This document shows, piece after piece, positions 45,401 to 57,149 of a stretch of DNA of 64,000 nucleotides. The translations under genes and the position numbers were made by a program. The stretch covers positions 1,138,768-1,202,767 of the forward strand of contig JAHLKG010000007.1 of the NCBI GenBank assembly GCA_025526995.1. The letters run 5' to 3'. The stretch comes from Powellomyces hirtus (Eukaryota > Chytridiomycota > Chytridiomycetes > Spizellomycetales > Powellomycetaceae). The notes beneath the pieces are model-generated. The model did not search any database and was not told the origin of the DNA. It saw nothing but the letters and a program-made list of their open reading frames with translations. Position 1 is the stretch's first letter. Each line of letters begins with the position of its first letter.

Positions 45401-46801
45401 TCACGGGGGACCGGCAAGCCTGCCGAATCCATTCTCGTGCAGCCAAGCCTTAACATTGGGACCAACGACCGTGCTCTGCAAGAACGGGGACGGCGGGCCA
45501 TCCCAGTAACTTTGCTCAACCAGGTCACAGAATTCCGGCATGTCATTCTTGACGGCGGCATCAAAGCAGTAAAAGGAAATTCCGTTGACGCTGTTGAATG
45601 CTCCGGTTTCCGAAGCCTTTTGCAGAATAGCTTTGGCGTTCTCGAAGCGGGCGGCTGAGCATGCGGCCATTAGAGCTTCGCAGGTGATGGGGATGTCGGG
45701 CGTGTCGAGGACCATTGTCGTGAAACGCGGGTCCTCTGATCGGGCGGCGGCGGGCAGAACTCCTTCGCCGGTGAAGACTGCGCCGTTGTCCCGCAAGAAT
45801 GTGGTAACGTCGAACCGATTGCCAAGAATCGCAGCCTCCAGAGGGGTTTCTGGGAACTCGTTAAAATTCTCCTCGTCCGCTTCGTCATCGCCTTCCTCGT
45901 CGTAGTCTGTCCTATGGAAACCGACATTTACTGATGCTCCATGAGCAAAGAGCAGCTTGACAGCGTCCATCAGGCCAGCCTTGCAAGCGATTCCAAACGA
46001 ACGGCTCAGCAGGACCTCCCCCAGTTTTCGTTTGCCGTTCCAGATCTTGAGTACATGTTCCAGGTAGCGGATATCGTCCACTGCCTTGTCCAGGGCGGCT
46101 TCCGGGAGCTCGATGCCAGCATTTACCACTATGTCTGTGAGGTGGATCTTCTCCTCTGTTTTCATCCGCCGGTGGAAGCCCCAACTCCCCCGTGGGATGG
46201 TGGCCCCTTGTTGAACGAGAAAGCGGATCAAATGTTCATTGCCCTGCCAGATGGCCCTAGCCAGACCCTCGTCAGCGTCAAAGCACCCAGCCTCCCGCAA
46301 GCACTGCACAGTCGAGAGGTCGCCTCCGCAGGCGACAGCCAAAGCCGCGCAACGCTTCTTTATGCTTTGGCAATGATTCCGGAAGCTCGGCACGCTGGTC
46401 AGAGCAAAGGGGAGCCATTCCTTGCGCCAAAAGCCATTATCCACGGGGAATATCCCGCGCAAATCGAGCTTTGCAGGGTTAAACGGCCGTCTCCCAGCCG
46501 CCGCTTCGAGCAGCAGGACCTTGCCAATGTTGCCCCGCAACGCCAGCGGACAAAAGCCGAGCTTCTTCCGCACGTCAATCACATGGGGAAGAAGGCTTTC
46601 GATTGGGTCGCTCGGCAGCTCGCGAAGGAGGATGGCGCAGGCGATGCTCGGGGTCAGCAGGGCATTGCGAAGGGAGTTGCATGTGCGGGTGAGGGCCCGA
46701 TAGGCGCGGAGCGGGAGGTAGTGGCGGGCCACGGGATCCAAGACCTCGAGGGGAAGACGGGACAGCGACGGGCCTACTGTCTCGGTGACGGTCGAACGCA
46801 T
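45401..46801 (-). CDS. Ankyrin-repeat protein with F-box-like N-terminus, 466 aa
   Basis: A single exon from ATG at 46799-46801 to TGA at 45401-45403. Residues ~12-55 (LSRLPLEVLDPVARHYLPLRAYRALTRTCNSLRNAL, quoted in part) match the F-box pattern LPxEVLxxI...L..c..lr. Degenerate ankyrin units follow: AVACGGDLSTVQCLREAGC, AIWQGNEHLIRFLVQQGA, ACKAGLMDAVKLLFAHGASVNVG, and ETPLEAAILGNRFDVTTFLRDNGAV. Such proteins often act as SCF-ligase adaptors; no substrate is known. The frame could extend upstream only through a GTG, so the first ATG was chosen. Confidence 0.75.
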   Translation of the reverse strand: MRSTVTETVGPSLSRLPLEVLDPVARHYLPLRAYRALTRTCNSLRNALLTPSIACAILLRELPSDPIESLLPHVIDVRKKLGFCPLALRGNIGKVLLLEAAAGRRPFNPAKLDLRGIFPVDNGFWRKEWLPFALTSVPSFRNHCQSIKKRCAALAVACGGDLSTVQCLREAGCFDADEGLARAIWQGNEHLIRFLVQQGATIPRGSWGFHRRMKTEEKIHLTDIVVNAGIELPEAALDKAVDDIRYLEHVLKIWNGKRKLGEVLLSRSFGIACKAGLMDAVKLLFAHGASVNVGFHRTDYDEEGDDEADEENFNEFPETPLEAAILGNRFDVTTFLRDNGAVFTGEGVLPAAARSEDPRFTTMVLDTPDIPITCEALMAACSAARFENAKAILQKASETGAFNSVNGISFYCFDAAVKNDMPEFCDLVEQSYWDGPPSPFLQSTVVGPNVKAWLHENGFGRLAGPP

Positions 46802-49201
46802 CAAGTGGAGCGAGATTGGATATGGTTGGAAGTACACTCCCCTCCAAGAAAGACGCGGACCCCCCTCTAGATTAGATTCCCAGTCACATGACTCAGAAAC
46901 GCGATATCTGCATTATCATCACATTCACAAGGCTGAATCTAGTCTATCTAAGAACGCGTGGAGCCGCGTGACGTACGCCTAAATCTAGAAACGACCGTGC
47001 CTCCTCCGGGCCATTGCAGATCAGCGAGTGGTTGTCAGTATCTCCCGTAGCTGCAATCTTACCTCCGTCTCCTTTTGTGTTAAATGATATCTCTATATTC
47101 TAGATATCACGTCGTCAAGCGCATACATCGTTGTAGCGAGTTATCAAAGTGCATGTTGAATTCTTGTTCTCTAGGCGCTGAGTATAGTCGGCATCAACCT
47201 ACACGAATATGCTAGGATTGCGTCGCCGCATCGAGAACAGGCTTTTGTTGCCAGTGCCACATCGGCTGCATCCGGAGAAGCAATTTGCGCCTTGTCAGGG
47301 AGGGAGGGGGGCACAAAACTGAACCGAGTGATGCATGTGTGTTTTGAGTGGGCGACAACTAGCGACGCAACGCGAGCTATGCTGGGGACCACTGCTTGTC
47401 CTTAAACGTTCAAGATGCCAGCTCAAACTACGCCATGAGAGACAGAATAGATTAGATGGAGGACAATGCTCTCGCCCTGTTTTCTTCCTGGCAGTGGCTA
47501 TCTACGTCGACCGCGTTGTTTCTAAGCCGATAAAGTACCAATTTCTCAAGGAAGAATGTATATAAGCTGCCATTGTGAGCGAGAGGGGTAGTGCAAATCC
47601 GGCACAAAATCTGTACAGATAAACGTCGTGTCAACTAGTCAAGCATCTTTGAAGTTAATCATCTCTTTTGGTCAACTTCGAAGGTATCTTTCCCTGGCCA
47701 CCCACCGTGATACCTAAATCATCTGCGTGGTCAAGGTCCACTCTGCATCTGCACTGCTACGAGCTCATTTGATGACCAGAGCACGTAGTGTTTGCGCAAA
47801 GCGTTTTGCGAACTGGTCTGTTCACAGGCTGGACGCCCGCTGGTGTGGCGCTCAAAAGCGATCGAATTGTAGTTAATACAGCTGCCTGCACGGAAAGACC
47901 CGGTGCCAAGCAGATGAGCGCTGCACAATACGCACCTAAACTCTACACATGGAAATGAGATAATCATGTTGAAAAAGGGTTCTCGGAAGGCATCTGCACG
48001 TTCAAGTGCTTGGATTGAATCAGGTGCCTTATGGTTTCCTCCAACATCTGAAGGGGTAATACAAGCTCCCGCCCATAGAATGTTCTTTCAACAGATTGGC
48101 AGTCCTTCCGCACAAACGCGATAGTCATCCTGATCATCGTCAGGCCAATAGCAAACCGCTCCCGCATCGACGTCAAGTCTAGGCCTTCATTTACTTGATC
48201 CGCAAAGGGTGCAAATTGGCGTTGAATGGGCTCCAGAGCCACTTCATAATTGTGCTCGGTGCCTTCGACTCCGCTGTTGAGATAAGGTTCGCTCATAGAA
48301 ACAACAACTTGGAACATCATCCCCCCGTAGAGCTTCAAGCGAAATTCCTCCTAATGCTGGCTAATGTTGACAGGGGCCATACTGTTCTCGTTGCTGATTT
48401 CACTAATGTCGGTCAGGCTTGTGGAAGACTAGATGGTGTTTTTTCTGAAAGATGAAGGGTTCTAGGGGTTATACAGATTACGATAGAAAAAAAATGTGAA
48501 GTTTAAACGCGCGCGTTTGGTGCAGACAAAAAACGCTGCCGTAGGTGGTGACGCATGCGGTTCAAAGGGGTCTTCACAAACCTACTAGTTATCATACTAC
48601 CTCCCTGACCTGACGCCCCATTGGGTTTTTGCTTGTAGCGAGAGGAAAGGAGTGTGCAGACCGTTATTTTGTGCATAAGAGGGTGGACACATTGACGTGT
48701 AACTGTCACACGATGCGTTGGCATCAAGCTCGGACATCAACTTCTTGCCGTGCTCAAAGGTTGGGTGACAGCGCGAACAATGAGCCTGGTAGAAGGGTTG
48801 CCTGTTCTGCGCTGATGAATATGGCATGTGTTTTCAATGGGCGAAACAAGGAATTGCAGTGCCACCCGTTAAATTCGGGCTGGCAGGTTGTGGATTTGAT
48901 TCTGAATTATACAGTATCAGTTCCTGCATTCAGCAAATGAGAAAGTGCATCCTCCAGAAACTCCAGTGTTGCCTCCTGCATCGCAGCTGATCGTCTCCAA
49001 ACTCGTTCGCACCCTCCTTCTCTACGTTCGCACCGGCGCTCTCCAGAGCCTTCACAACCCTCTGATAACAAAGCGCTGGGCAGGTCTGGGCGCTGTTAAG
49101 CGGGGCCCAATGGAAATTTGCGACGGCTGAAACATCCTGAACCACTGGTCCTTCATTAGATATCCACGCGCAGAAACCAAACTTGAGCACGACCACTTAC
49201 C
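46802..49201. other. 2.4-kb stretch with no confident gene
   Basis: One minus-strand piece, 47964-48352, reads as a plausible terminal exon (acceptor TTAG before EEFRLKLYGG; ends NPFST then stop) with composition like a helical protein, but no upstream exon could be joined in phase. On the minus strand below the helicase gene a GTAAGT donor at its stop codon could lead to further exons at about 48930-49130. Confidence 0.35.
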
Positions 49202-50739
49202 TTACGAACCTTCCTCTTCCCTGTCGTATTCCGGGTCAGGAATACCGAAATCCTCTTTCAATACCGCCTCGTGCAGCGCTATCAGCCCGGCATGTTCTTC
49301 ATGGATCATTACGAGACAATGTGCGTCGTCATTCGCATCCACCCTTCTGAGACCGCGACCGAAGAACTGGTAGTACTTGTTTTTGGACTGGGTTGTGACT
49401 AGGGGACACACGACGGACACTCGAGGGTTGTCGTAGCCTTCCATGAGCGAGCCGACCACGACCATGATCCCACGGTTGGGACCTTCGAAACTCTCTTTGT
49501 TGGCTTCTCGCTGTGTCTCGGACTCCCCAGTGTGATGTTTGAAACATTTGACTGGGAATGTCGCGGCATGCCGGGCTTGTAATTCAATGAAACGATCGGC
49601 TACGGCTTGTGATGGTACAGCAATCATGCCAAGATGGGGACCAGTCGACAAAGCATGCCCCTCCTCCTGCTGGGCAAGGAGCTGGTTCATCTTGGCTAGC
49701 GTGTTGAGGTGCAGTACTTCCTATGAAACAGTCACGGTCGCATTGCGTCTGAATATGAGTAATATATCAAGTCAAACCATGGCAGACGAGCTGAAAGCAA
49801 ACCTCTGCGTTTGCTCCATTGACCCCCATCGTAGTGTCAGCAGCGCTAGGAAAACGAATGATGTCCACCTGGCGAATGATGCCTCTACGCAGTGTTACAT
49901 AAATTTCTCTGATTTGCGATAACAAGCAGATGAACATACTCCTCTAGAGCTCGACTTATTGTGAAGTGATACTGAGGTGCATCCCTTGGAAGAACCTCAT
50001 TTTGATCAAAGCGATATGGTGATGCAGTGAAGAAAATCACCTACGGACATCCAAGTAAGCTATGCTGCTACCAAACCATGCGGGCGAACGTCTACCTTGG
50101 CACCGCGCTCTCTGCACCATGTAATGATTTGCAGCCATGTCGTGCTTGGATAGTGGTGTGCTTCATCAACCAGGACCAAATCGAAACTGTTGTCTGGCAG
50201 GTTTTGTACCCAAGGTCCTGCTCCGAACTTGTGGGTGTTTACCACCATGAGGTCCGCTCCTGATATTTTGTCGTTCAAGTCGATCCGACGATTTACTTGG
50301 TACGCTCTGCGCCGTATGAATCTCAGAAGGCGTGCCCATGCTCACGATCAACGAGTACATACGTTGGGATAATTCCATTGGTGACTACTTCTTGAAGAGT
50401 AAAGATTCCTCTTTTGACAAGGAAACTATCCTCTCGCGTCACCCCTGGCCCTTCGCCAAAGGCATTCAGGATCTGGGTATTGATGACCGGCCGTGGACTT
50501 AGGATCATTGTTCTCCGAGAGCCGAGCACATATGGGGTAGACACGAGCAGCCCACTTTTGCCAGATCCCGGGGGCGAAACGACTCCAAATAATCCTGGGC
50601 CTTCTGGCAACATGACATTCTGGCCTCTGAGCCAGTCCAGACACTCTCTCTGGTTGACACGTAGATCCGCGTCCGGAAGACGGCGGAGGAATACGTCGGA
50701 GTAGGTCTGGAAGGAGCTTAGACGGACTGGAAGAGCCAT
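49202..50739 (-). CDS. SF2 helicase (HsdR/type III-res-like), five exons
   Basis: Minus exons 50363-50739, 50096-50321, 49940-50040, 49803-49884 and 49202-49720 encode 434 residues. Motifs: Walker A SPPGSGKSG (55-63), Walker B VDEAHHYP (~177-184), motif III-like FFTASPYR (~204-211), C-terminal IAVPSQAVADRF, VVVGSLMEGYDNP and motif VI YYQFFGRGLRR (~378-388). This is a compact DEAH-type SF2 ATPase of the restriction-helicase/UvrB-like group rather than DEAD-box or RecQ type. All joins keep phase. The stop overlaps a consensus GTAAGT donor, so a longer spliced form is possible. The N-terminal ~45 residues are not recognised. Position next to retroelements near a telomere recalls subtelomeric helicase genes of yeasts, though the type differs. 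Confidence 0.75.
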
Positions 50740-52058
50740 GGCTGCACCTTGTCACGGATGGGATCGGCGCCGAGTGGGTGAGAAATAGAGCGTAACGGAA
50801 GCGAGAAGTGACCGGCCTGCAAGTGTACCTGCGGCGTGAAGAGTAGTATTCCACGGTTGGTTCCGTATTGCCCGAGACTAGTTAGCAAGAGTGACAGAAA
50901 CTGCGTAAGTGCCAGCGTAAGGAAAGTTGTTGGGCAAGAGAGTGTGCCATGCGAAAGATGGGAAGGGGAAGATGAACACATGCTCCTGACCCCCCCCCCC
51001 CCTTTCGACTATTTCCAAGTGTGGCGCAGGTAGTTCGACGGTCGCATAACTCGCGTTCCTGACTTTCTCTGCAATAGGGGGTCCTAAAATAGCAACAGGT
51101 TTTTTCGTTTTGGTGGAACAACGTTTTTCGGGCGGTTTAGCTGATGTACGCAACGTGAACTTTGAAAGGAAAGTTGCAGGACGACGTTGTAAGAGTGACC
51201 TTACAACAAATTAACCAAGGAACCAACCAACCTTGCTCATCATGCCGTGGCTCAACCGGAAACACCAAATCCTTCAAGTTGAAGCCATCCTTTTTGATTT
51301 GTCTAGTGAATGCCAAACTTGCAGCATTCATTCAAGTTGAAACCATCCTTTTTGATTTGTCTAGTGAATCCAATCTAGGGGATGATTTGTGAGGGGTCTG
51401 AATTTCCAAGCGGGACGGTTGAACTAAGAGTGCTATTTAATGTAATACAAGTGGTTTTAAGTGTCTTTGATCGATAGAACAAGGAATAGAAGCCAAGTGT
51501 GGGTTCAAAAGACCATGTATTTCTTAAACGGGAGCTGGAAGTACTCTACTATTTATACTTTGCGCCCATTTCCGCTTATCGCGACAACTATTAAGCCGCT
51601 TTTCTTATCGCGGATACAGCGGTGAGTTCACCGAGTACAAAGACACGTCTTATCCTTGTTTCAGGATGCATGTGATAATGAAGTGGAATGAGGCTTATTT
51701 CAGCCATTCCTTAGCTAACTTCAATCTGCGTCCTTTAAAGATCGAACCAGTGGCTTGGGAAATAGTATTTTTGGACGCGGGGCGTATGACAGTCCCCTTT
51801 GACTTGGGCCTATTTGTTTATGGCATCGTCAAAAATCTCATAAGGATCTTCAATACTTCATCAAGTATTGGAAATCATCGCTACTCCGTCAAGTGCGGTA
51901 TGAAGCAGGACATTTGTCACTATACTTCGTCTTACGATGTACGCAGTATGGAGCATAGGAGAGCTCAATCAGGGAAATGCATCTGCCTCTTCGCGATGTA
52001 TACGCGGGATTTACAAATATAAGCTATGGAAAGTAGGTGCTACCATTCTATGTGTCTT
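50740..52058. repeat. Repeat-bearing intergenic DNA
   Basis: A C12 run sits at about 50990-51002. Two 39-bp near-identical copies (ttcaagttgaagccatcc...) occur at 51273-51311 and 51331-51369, period 58. The stretch 51400-52058 may include LTR remains of the adjacent Gypsy element but no clear LTR end was found. Confidence 0.5.
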
Positions 52059-54885
52059 CTACAAAGGGTCAATAGCAAAGTAAATGAATCTCTCGACCCA
52101 AAGATAGGTCAGTACGCGCTGCGCGTTCAAAGCTGGCACTGTGCTTCCTTGTAGATTATCGGCACTGCGCTTCCAACAATGGCGCTGCACTTCCTTGTAG
52201 GTCCTTTTTAGTCTGCTTAGCGCCATGATGCTGCGCTTCTTTGCCGTGGACATTTTGGTCGTCTTGCGACTTCGAAATTCCAATGGGCGATGATCGGTAC
52301 GCCAAATCTTAAGGGCTTTGGTGTTGCATAACGCCGTTTCAGGTTCCCAAGTAGGATCTGAATATCCAACCCATTTGACAAAAAATTCACGTTTGTTTCT
52401 TCGGCGTCGCTCGCTGAAGATCTTCTCAATGGCATATTCTGGTTGCCTGCGAATGATGATAGGTTCTTCAAGAGAGGGCGAGTGTTTGCATAAGGGATGC
52501 TCAGATGCGACGTGAGGTCGTAGAATGTTGACATGAAAGTATGGCCAGATGTTGCCAATAGCGGTGCCTTCAAGGTCTAACCGATAAGTATCGGGATGGG
52601 GTCCCTTTTCCATAATACGGAATGGGCCTATCCATTTCGGAAGTAATTTGTCCGGTTTGACATTATCGAATTCAACGGTTAAGTCGGTCTGATTAAGGTC
52701 GACCTGATCTCCAATAGAAAAGGCAATGGGGTTTCGACTGGCATTGAATCGTAATTCATATCAATCCTGCACATCAAGTAATAGTTGTGGAACAATTCAA
52801 GTGATTTCGGTAGCTGCAGTTCGCATTCGAATAATATCTTCGCATTTAGGTGCGGTCATAGCATCGAGAAGATGAGATGGAATAGTCCACCCAGGTGCTT
52901 GCGGTGTTCGACCAAGTTCGACTTCGTAGGGTGTCAAACCATTGAGAAGTCGGCAAAGGGTTGAATTGATGGCAAATTCAACTAATGGAAGCCATTCCTT
53001 CCAGTTTTCACCGGAATAGTCCATATATTTTTGCATGATGGATTTGGTAGTTTGAATGGCTCGTTCGCAGCGTCCGTCTGTTTGTTGGTGTCGGGCCATG
53101 GAAAATTCATGTTTTGTTCCCAATAGAGCAACGAACGCTTCGAAGAATTCAGCTAGGGCACGTGTCTCTCGATCCGAGATGAATAATACAGGTGTTCCAG
53201 TATGCTTCCATATTCTGCTCAGGTATAACTGAGCTAGTTGTTTCGAAAATAGAGGACCCTCGACTTCGACCAGATGCACACGCTGGCTAACATAATCGAT
53301 AACGCAAAGACATTGCGGAGTGCTCGAGGATGCTTTTGAATTCAGTAATGAGAACAAATCGAATCCTTGCGTATGGTGAATAGAGTTTGGGATTGGCAGT
53401 GGTCAAAGAAAGCCGTTCTTGCAAGGGAATGCGAAGGCTCAACACTTCTGACAAGTTCAAATGAAACTTCGGACGTCATGTTGCATTTTGGGCCAAAAGA
53501 AACAAAGGAGCAATTTCGCATAGGTTGCATCTTCTCCCATGTGGCCTCCATTTGGTAGAGCATCATGGTATTCTAGTAAGACGCGAGGTCGCAATGTCTC
53601 AGGGACATATAGTCGATCCCCTTTGTATATGAGAATATTGTAATTGTTCAGTGATCGCGAAAAACGTTTGTAGCAACTTGGTTGCGCATGTTCTGGTGTT
53701 TCATCGAGCATTAGAAAAATTTCCTGAGCATAGTGATCGTTTCGTACGTGGGTGGCCCAATCCATCTCCGAAGTATGGGCCGGCCAAGGGAGAGGAACAG
53801 CGTTGATAAACGAAGAGACAAGTAATCGTTTGTTACAATCCACACATCATGGAGCGTAAGCGGGTGTTCGTGAAAGTATGTCGGCAACGGTATTCCATCA
53901 TCCTGGTAGATATTCCACCTTGAAATCGAACTCTTGAAGCAGTTCGGCCCATCCAGCTTGCCGTTTACTGAGGTACAGTTGTTCTTGCAGGTGGATGAGG
54001 GATTTATGATCGATGAAGGCGGTAAAAAGACAATTGATAAGATAAAATTGGTTGCTGCGTAAGAATTTCACTAAAGCCAAAAGCTCTTGTTCATGGACGG
54101 GATATCAAGTTTCGGCTGGTAGCATTTTGCGTGAGAAGAAAAGAACAGGCTTAAGGGCAGGAAGGGCCTTCATTTCCGTAATCACCTTTGGTAGTGGCAA
54201 CGGAAGAGGTTGTCGATTATGAGGTTGATCCAGCCATCCGGATGTAGCATAACCAGATGCGTCTGTATAGACATAAATGTGGTTGTCGGGATCAAATGTC
54301 GCTAAAACCGGTGCGGAAGTAATTGCTTTCTTCAGAGCTTCAAACGCGACTTGATGTTCCATTGTCCACACAAAAGTGGCTTTGACACTTTGGAGGGCCG
54401 TGAGTGGAGCCGCTATTTCAGCATAATGTTTGATATAATCGATAAAATAGTTGCAGAGGCCAAGGAACTGGCAGATGTGTCGAGTCGTTGCAGGTAACGG
54501 CCAATCGCGAACAATTTCCGTTTTCTCCAGGGAAATTCGCATGCCTTCAGCACTAAACATATGGCCGCAAAACTCGACTTCCGGCTTGCCCCAATGGCAT
54601 TTGTCGATGTTGATGTAAAGGTCATGTTCTCGTAAGCGAGTAAAGACTTCCAAGAGATGTTCTGCATGTTGTTCAGGAGTGTAGGAGAAAATGAGAATAT
54701 CGTCAAGATAGCAGATGACAGTAATGTCATATAGGTCACCAAGAACTCGATGCATTAGCCGTTGAAAGGCTCCCGGGGCATTGCATAATCCGAAAGGCAT
54801 AACTACATATTCAAAAAGGCCAAAACGTGTCCGAATAGCCATCTTTTCACGATCTTCCGGTGTGAGATGGCCATCATGGCATATT
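52059..54885 (-). pseudogene. Ty3/Gypsy chromovirus pol remnant (RT, RNase H, IN, chromodomain)
   Basis: The minus-strand frame starts inside reverse transcriptase and runs to a TAG at 52059-52061. Order: RT with VVMPFGLCNAPGAFQ and the catalytic YLDD (about 54700-54730); RNase H (TDASGYATSG, then DHKSLIHLQEQ); integrase with the core DYVSQRVH, ISDRETRALAEFF and TDGRCERAIQ; and a C-terminal chromodomain (YAIEKIFSERR...FFVKWVGYSDPTWEPE). Gag, protease and the RT N-terminus are missing beyond 54885. One frame is kept for 2.8 kb with no frameshift, yet eight TGA codons interrupt it: 54105, 53898, 53847, 53457, 53439, 53403, 52797 and 52761 (lowest coordinate of each). No internal TAA or TAG occurs. 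It is non-coding under the standard code. Confidence 0.85.
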
Positions 54886-55612
54886 TATACTTACTTATTT
54901 TCGGCTAGTAAAAAGCCATATCCCAAGTTAAGGTAGACGCGTCTCATAAGCGATTATCAAATCCCTGATAAGCAGAACTCCCCACAAGTTTACCCCGCGG
55001 TCTCAGTACTGCGCAGCTGCATTGCCTTCGCTACACTGCCATAGAATCCCTAGATCATCTCCCCGTTCTCCACAAGTTAGCTAGAAGCCATTGGGCCAAG
55101 AATCTCATATAAAGAGGGAAGGAAAGTACCTCTCCGATAGAGACAGATCACTCATCAATAACATCCATTCCCCCCATCCAAAATATCACTTCTCTTTACT
55201 TCTTCAACTCTTCAATTCATCGCCCGTAGCAACCGAGACTCGAATTCTACATCTCCCACCTTGAAATACAGGCACCTCACATGGTAGCACCACCTTCATC
55301 TTTCCTGTCAGAACTCACTTCCTCTCGCTCTTTCCTTAATTCAAACATAGTGATCTACAATGGCTGCACCTGGACCCGCTGCCTGGACCTTCCCCGCCGT
55401 TGGCCCTGCCCTGCAAAATGGTGATCGGCTCAGTGAAATCACCTTGTGTACAACCCTCCTCGCCAATACGAAGATGATTCCATACTTCTCTGGCGAACAC
55501 GATATGGAACTGATCGACCTCTTTGTCACTACGAATGTAATAATACTAGGTCCGTTGCCAGAGTCTAGTCTTCTATTCGGGAATTCCCTATGTCTAATTC
55601 TACTGTAAGATC
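54886..55612 (+). mobile_element. Partial plus-strand retroelement: promoter/leader plus gag-like start
   Basis: A TATA-like catataaagag near 55107 and a pyrimidine-rich leader precede ATG 55360, which opens an 82-codon frame (AAPGPAAWTFPAVGPALQNG, later MIPYFSGEHDMELIDLF) resembling the N-terminal part of LTR-retroelement Gag. The frame ends at 55606-55608 and no protease or pol follows on this strand. It is probably a truncated element abutting the minus-strand Gypsy remnant. Confidence 0.4.
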
Positions 55613-56155
55613 TCTCCGTCTTGAATACGCCCTTGTCGGAGTATTCCTGCTTTTCTTCTGGACCGCGGGGCGGTCCCGGTCACGTGATGGCCATCCGTGG
55701 CCATCCCTAAGGTCTAGTACCCTTTGGAGTGCTGACGCTAGCATCCATTCTGCGCGGGGCTCCTCCCGATGCGTGTCTAGGCTTAGGCTGGTGAGCCACG
55801 CCTCATTACACCCCCCTTAGATTCGCGACTATCTCTTAGGCTCGAATCTCTTCAGCGAGGCGAAGCTTGCCTAAGCCGAACGGCTGCGGGTAATGAAGGT
55901 TGACGTGGTCGTGGGAGTATAGGGCCGGTGAAGCGACCCTGGTGCAAATCGCGTCACGGTAGCCTCCGGCGGATAGTCTCCGCCCTTCATAGGGCGCGAA
56001 TTCGTCGAAAAGTCTATTTTCTCGTCGCAGGGGCCCTAAATGACTCACGACTGAATTGCCGAGCGTTCCCAGCCAGGACGAGCCTTCAAAAGGCGCTGCC
56101 CGCTAAGTTCCCCCTCGTTTCTTTCTTTCCTCTGTAACTGACAACAGAAACAACA
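55613..56155. other. GC-rich leader of RING-like gene
   Basis: No gene is found. The DNA is GC-rich with palindromic pieces (cacgtg near 55682, ggccatccgtggcc near 55687). It probably holds the promoter of the spliced RING-like gene. Confidence 0.4.
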
Positions 56156-56888
56156 ATGGACGTCGACCGCAACAACTCTCCGTCCTCCGACACCACCACC
56201 ACCACCACCACGGCTAAACGCCGTAGCAACCAACAGCTGCAGAAGGCAGCCGCAAAGAAGGTCCAGCTCGCCGGGGTGAGTGAAGTCTTGACTGTTCCCG
56301 TCGGTTGCGGTAATCCCCTTACGCTGTCTCGCAGGAGCCGACCGTCCACTACAATTCGACCCCGGAGGTCGCGGTCACAACCAGCACCTGCTGGAAATGT
56401 GGCCTGCACAAAGGTGGCAAGATGTTCCTCGGGGAATGCCACCACATGATTTGTTGGCCATGTATCGTGGCCTTGGCCGACGCCACAGTACGTTCCCCCT
56501 TGTTATGAGGCTTTCCGGTGTCGTTGGTACTCATTTCCTCTCTCTCTTCTTCCCTTCTGTAGGACACTGGCCCTCTGGGCCAGTTTGTGTGTGGTGTCGG
56601 GCAGTGCGGAAGGACGTTGCACTTCGGTGCAATTCCGGTCTGTTGCGTCCATGTCGTCTGCCCCTCCGTCGTGGCGGCCCTCCGTTGGCTCCCCTGCACC
56701 AATGTCAACTGCATGGCGCACATTCGCACGTAAGTCATCTCTTCTCGTCGATTGTACACTTACCTTACTGGCTGATCCATTTCTCCCGTAGCAAAATGAA
56801 CATTGCGAATTTTACGCCGCTCCGATGCGGCATGGGGGAGCGCTGCCACGGGGCAAAATGCCTCTTCTCCTTCACTCGCATTAACTAG
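56156..56888 (+). CDS. Small RING-like zinc-binding protein, four exons
   Basis: Exons 56156-56275, 56335-56487, 56563-56729 and 56792-56888 encode 178 residues; all introns are GT-AG (54-75 nt) and in phase. A RING-like cysteine pattern is seen: Cys59-x2-Cys62, Cys75-x-His77-x2-Cys80-x2-Cys83, then Cys101-x4-Cys106 after the second splice. Further Cys residues follow, and the C-terminus LRCGMGERCHGAKCLFSF looks like a CCCH finger with the last His replaced by Phe. The N-terminus has a Thr run and a basic helix (KRRSNQQLQKAAAKK). An E3 ligase or nucleic-acid binder is possible. It is intact although surrounded by transposon debris, so it may be element-borne cargo. Confidence 0.6.
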
Positions 56889-57149
56889 TTAGCTCCCCCC
56901 TTTTTCCCCTTTTCTTGTACATAATTTCGTCCTCTTGCTGCCTTCGGGCCTGGCCTTCGGACCGTGAAATCAAATTCAGTACCAAAATCTCATTGCTGTA
57001 CTTTCCTTCCCATCGCTGTGCTTCTTTGAGCCCTGTAGCATCTCGTATGCGCCCGTTGTGTCCAGTATCACTCAGCTTCCTACCGGCTATGGTGCTCATG
57101 GTCGATGCCCGGCATCACCCTTCTCCGCAGGGAAAGACCGCCCGGCGGT

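Noticed and set aside
51666..52022. 118-codon plus-strand frame next to the Gypsy remnant
   Set aside because: No family signal or promoter, AT-rich, and lies where LTR remains are expected.
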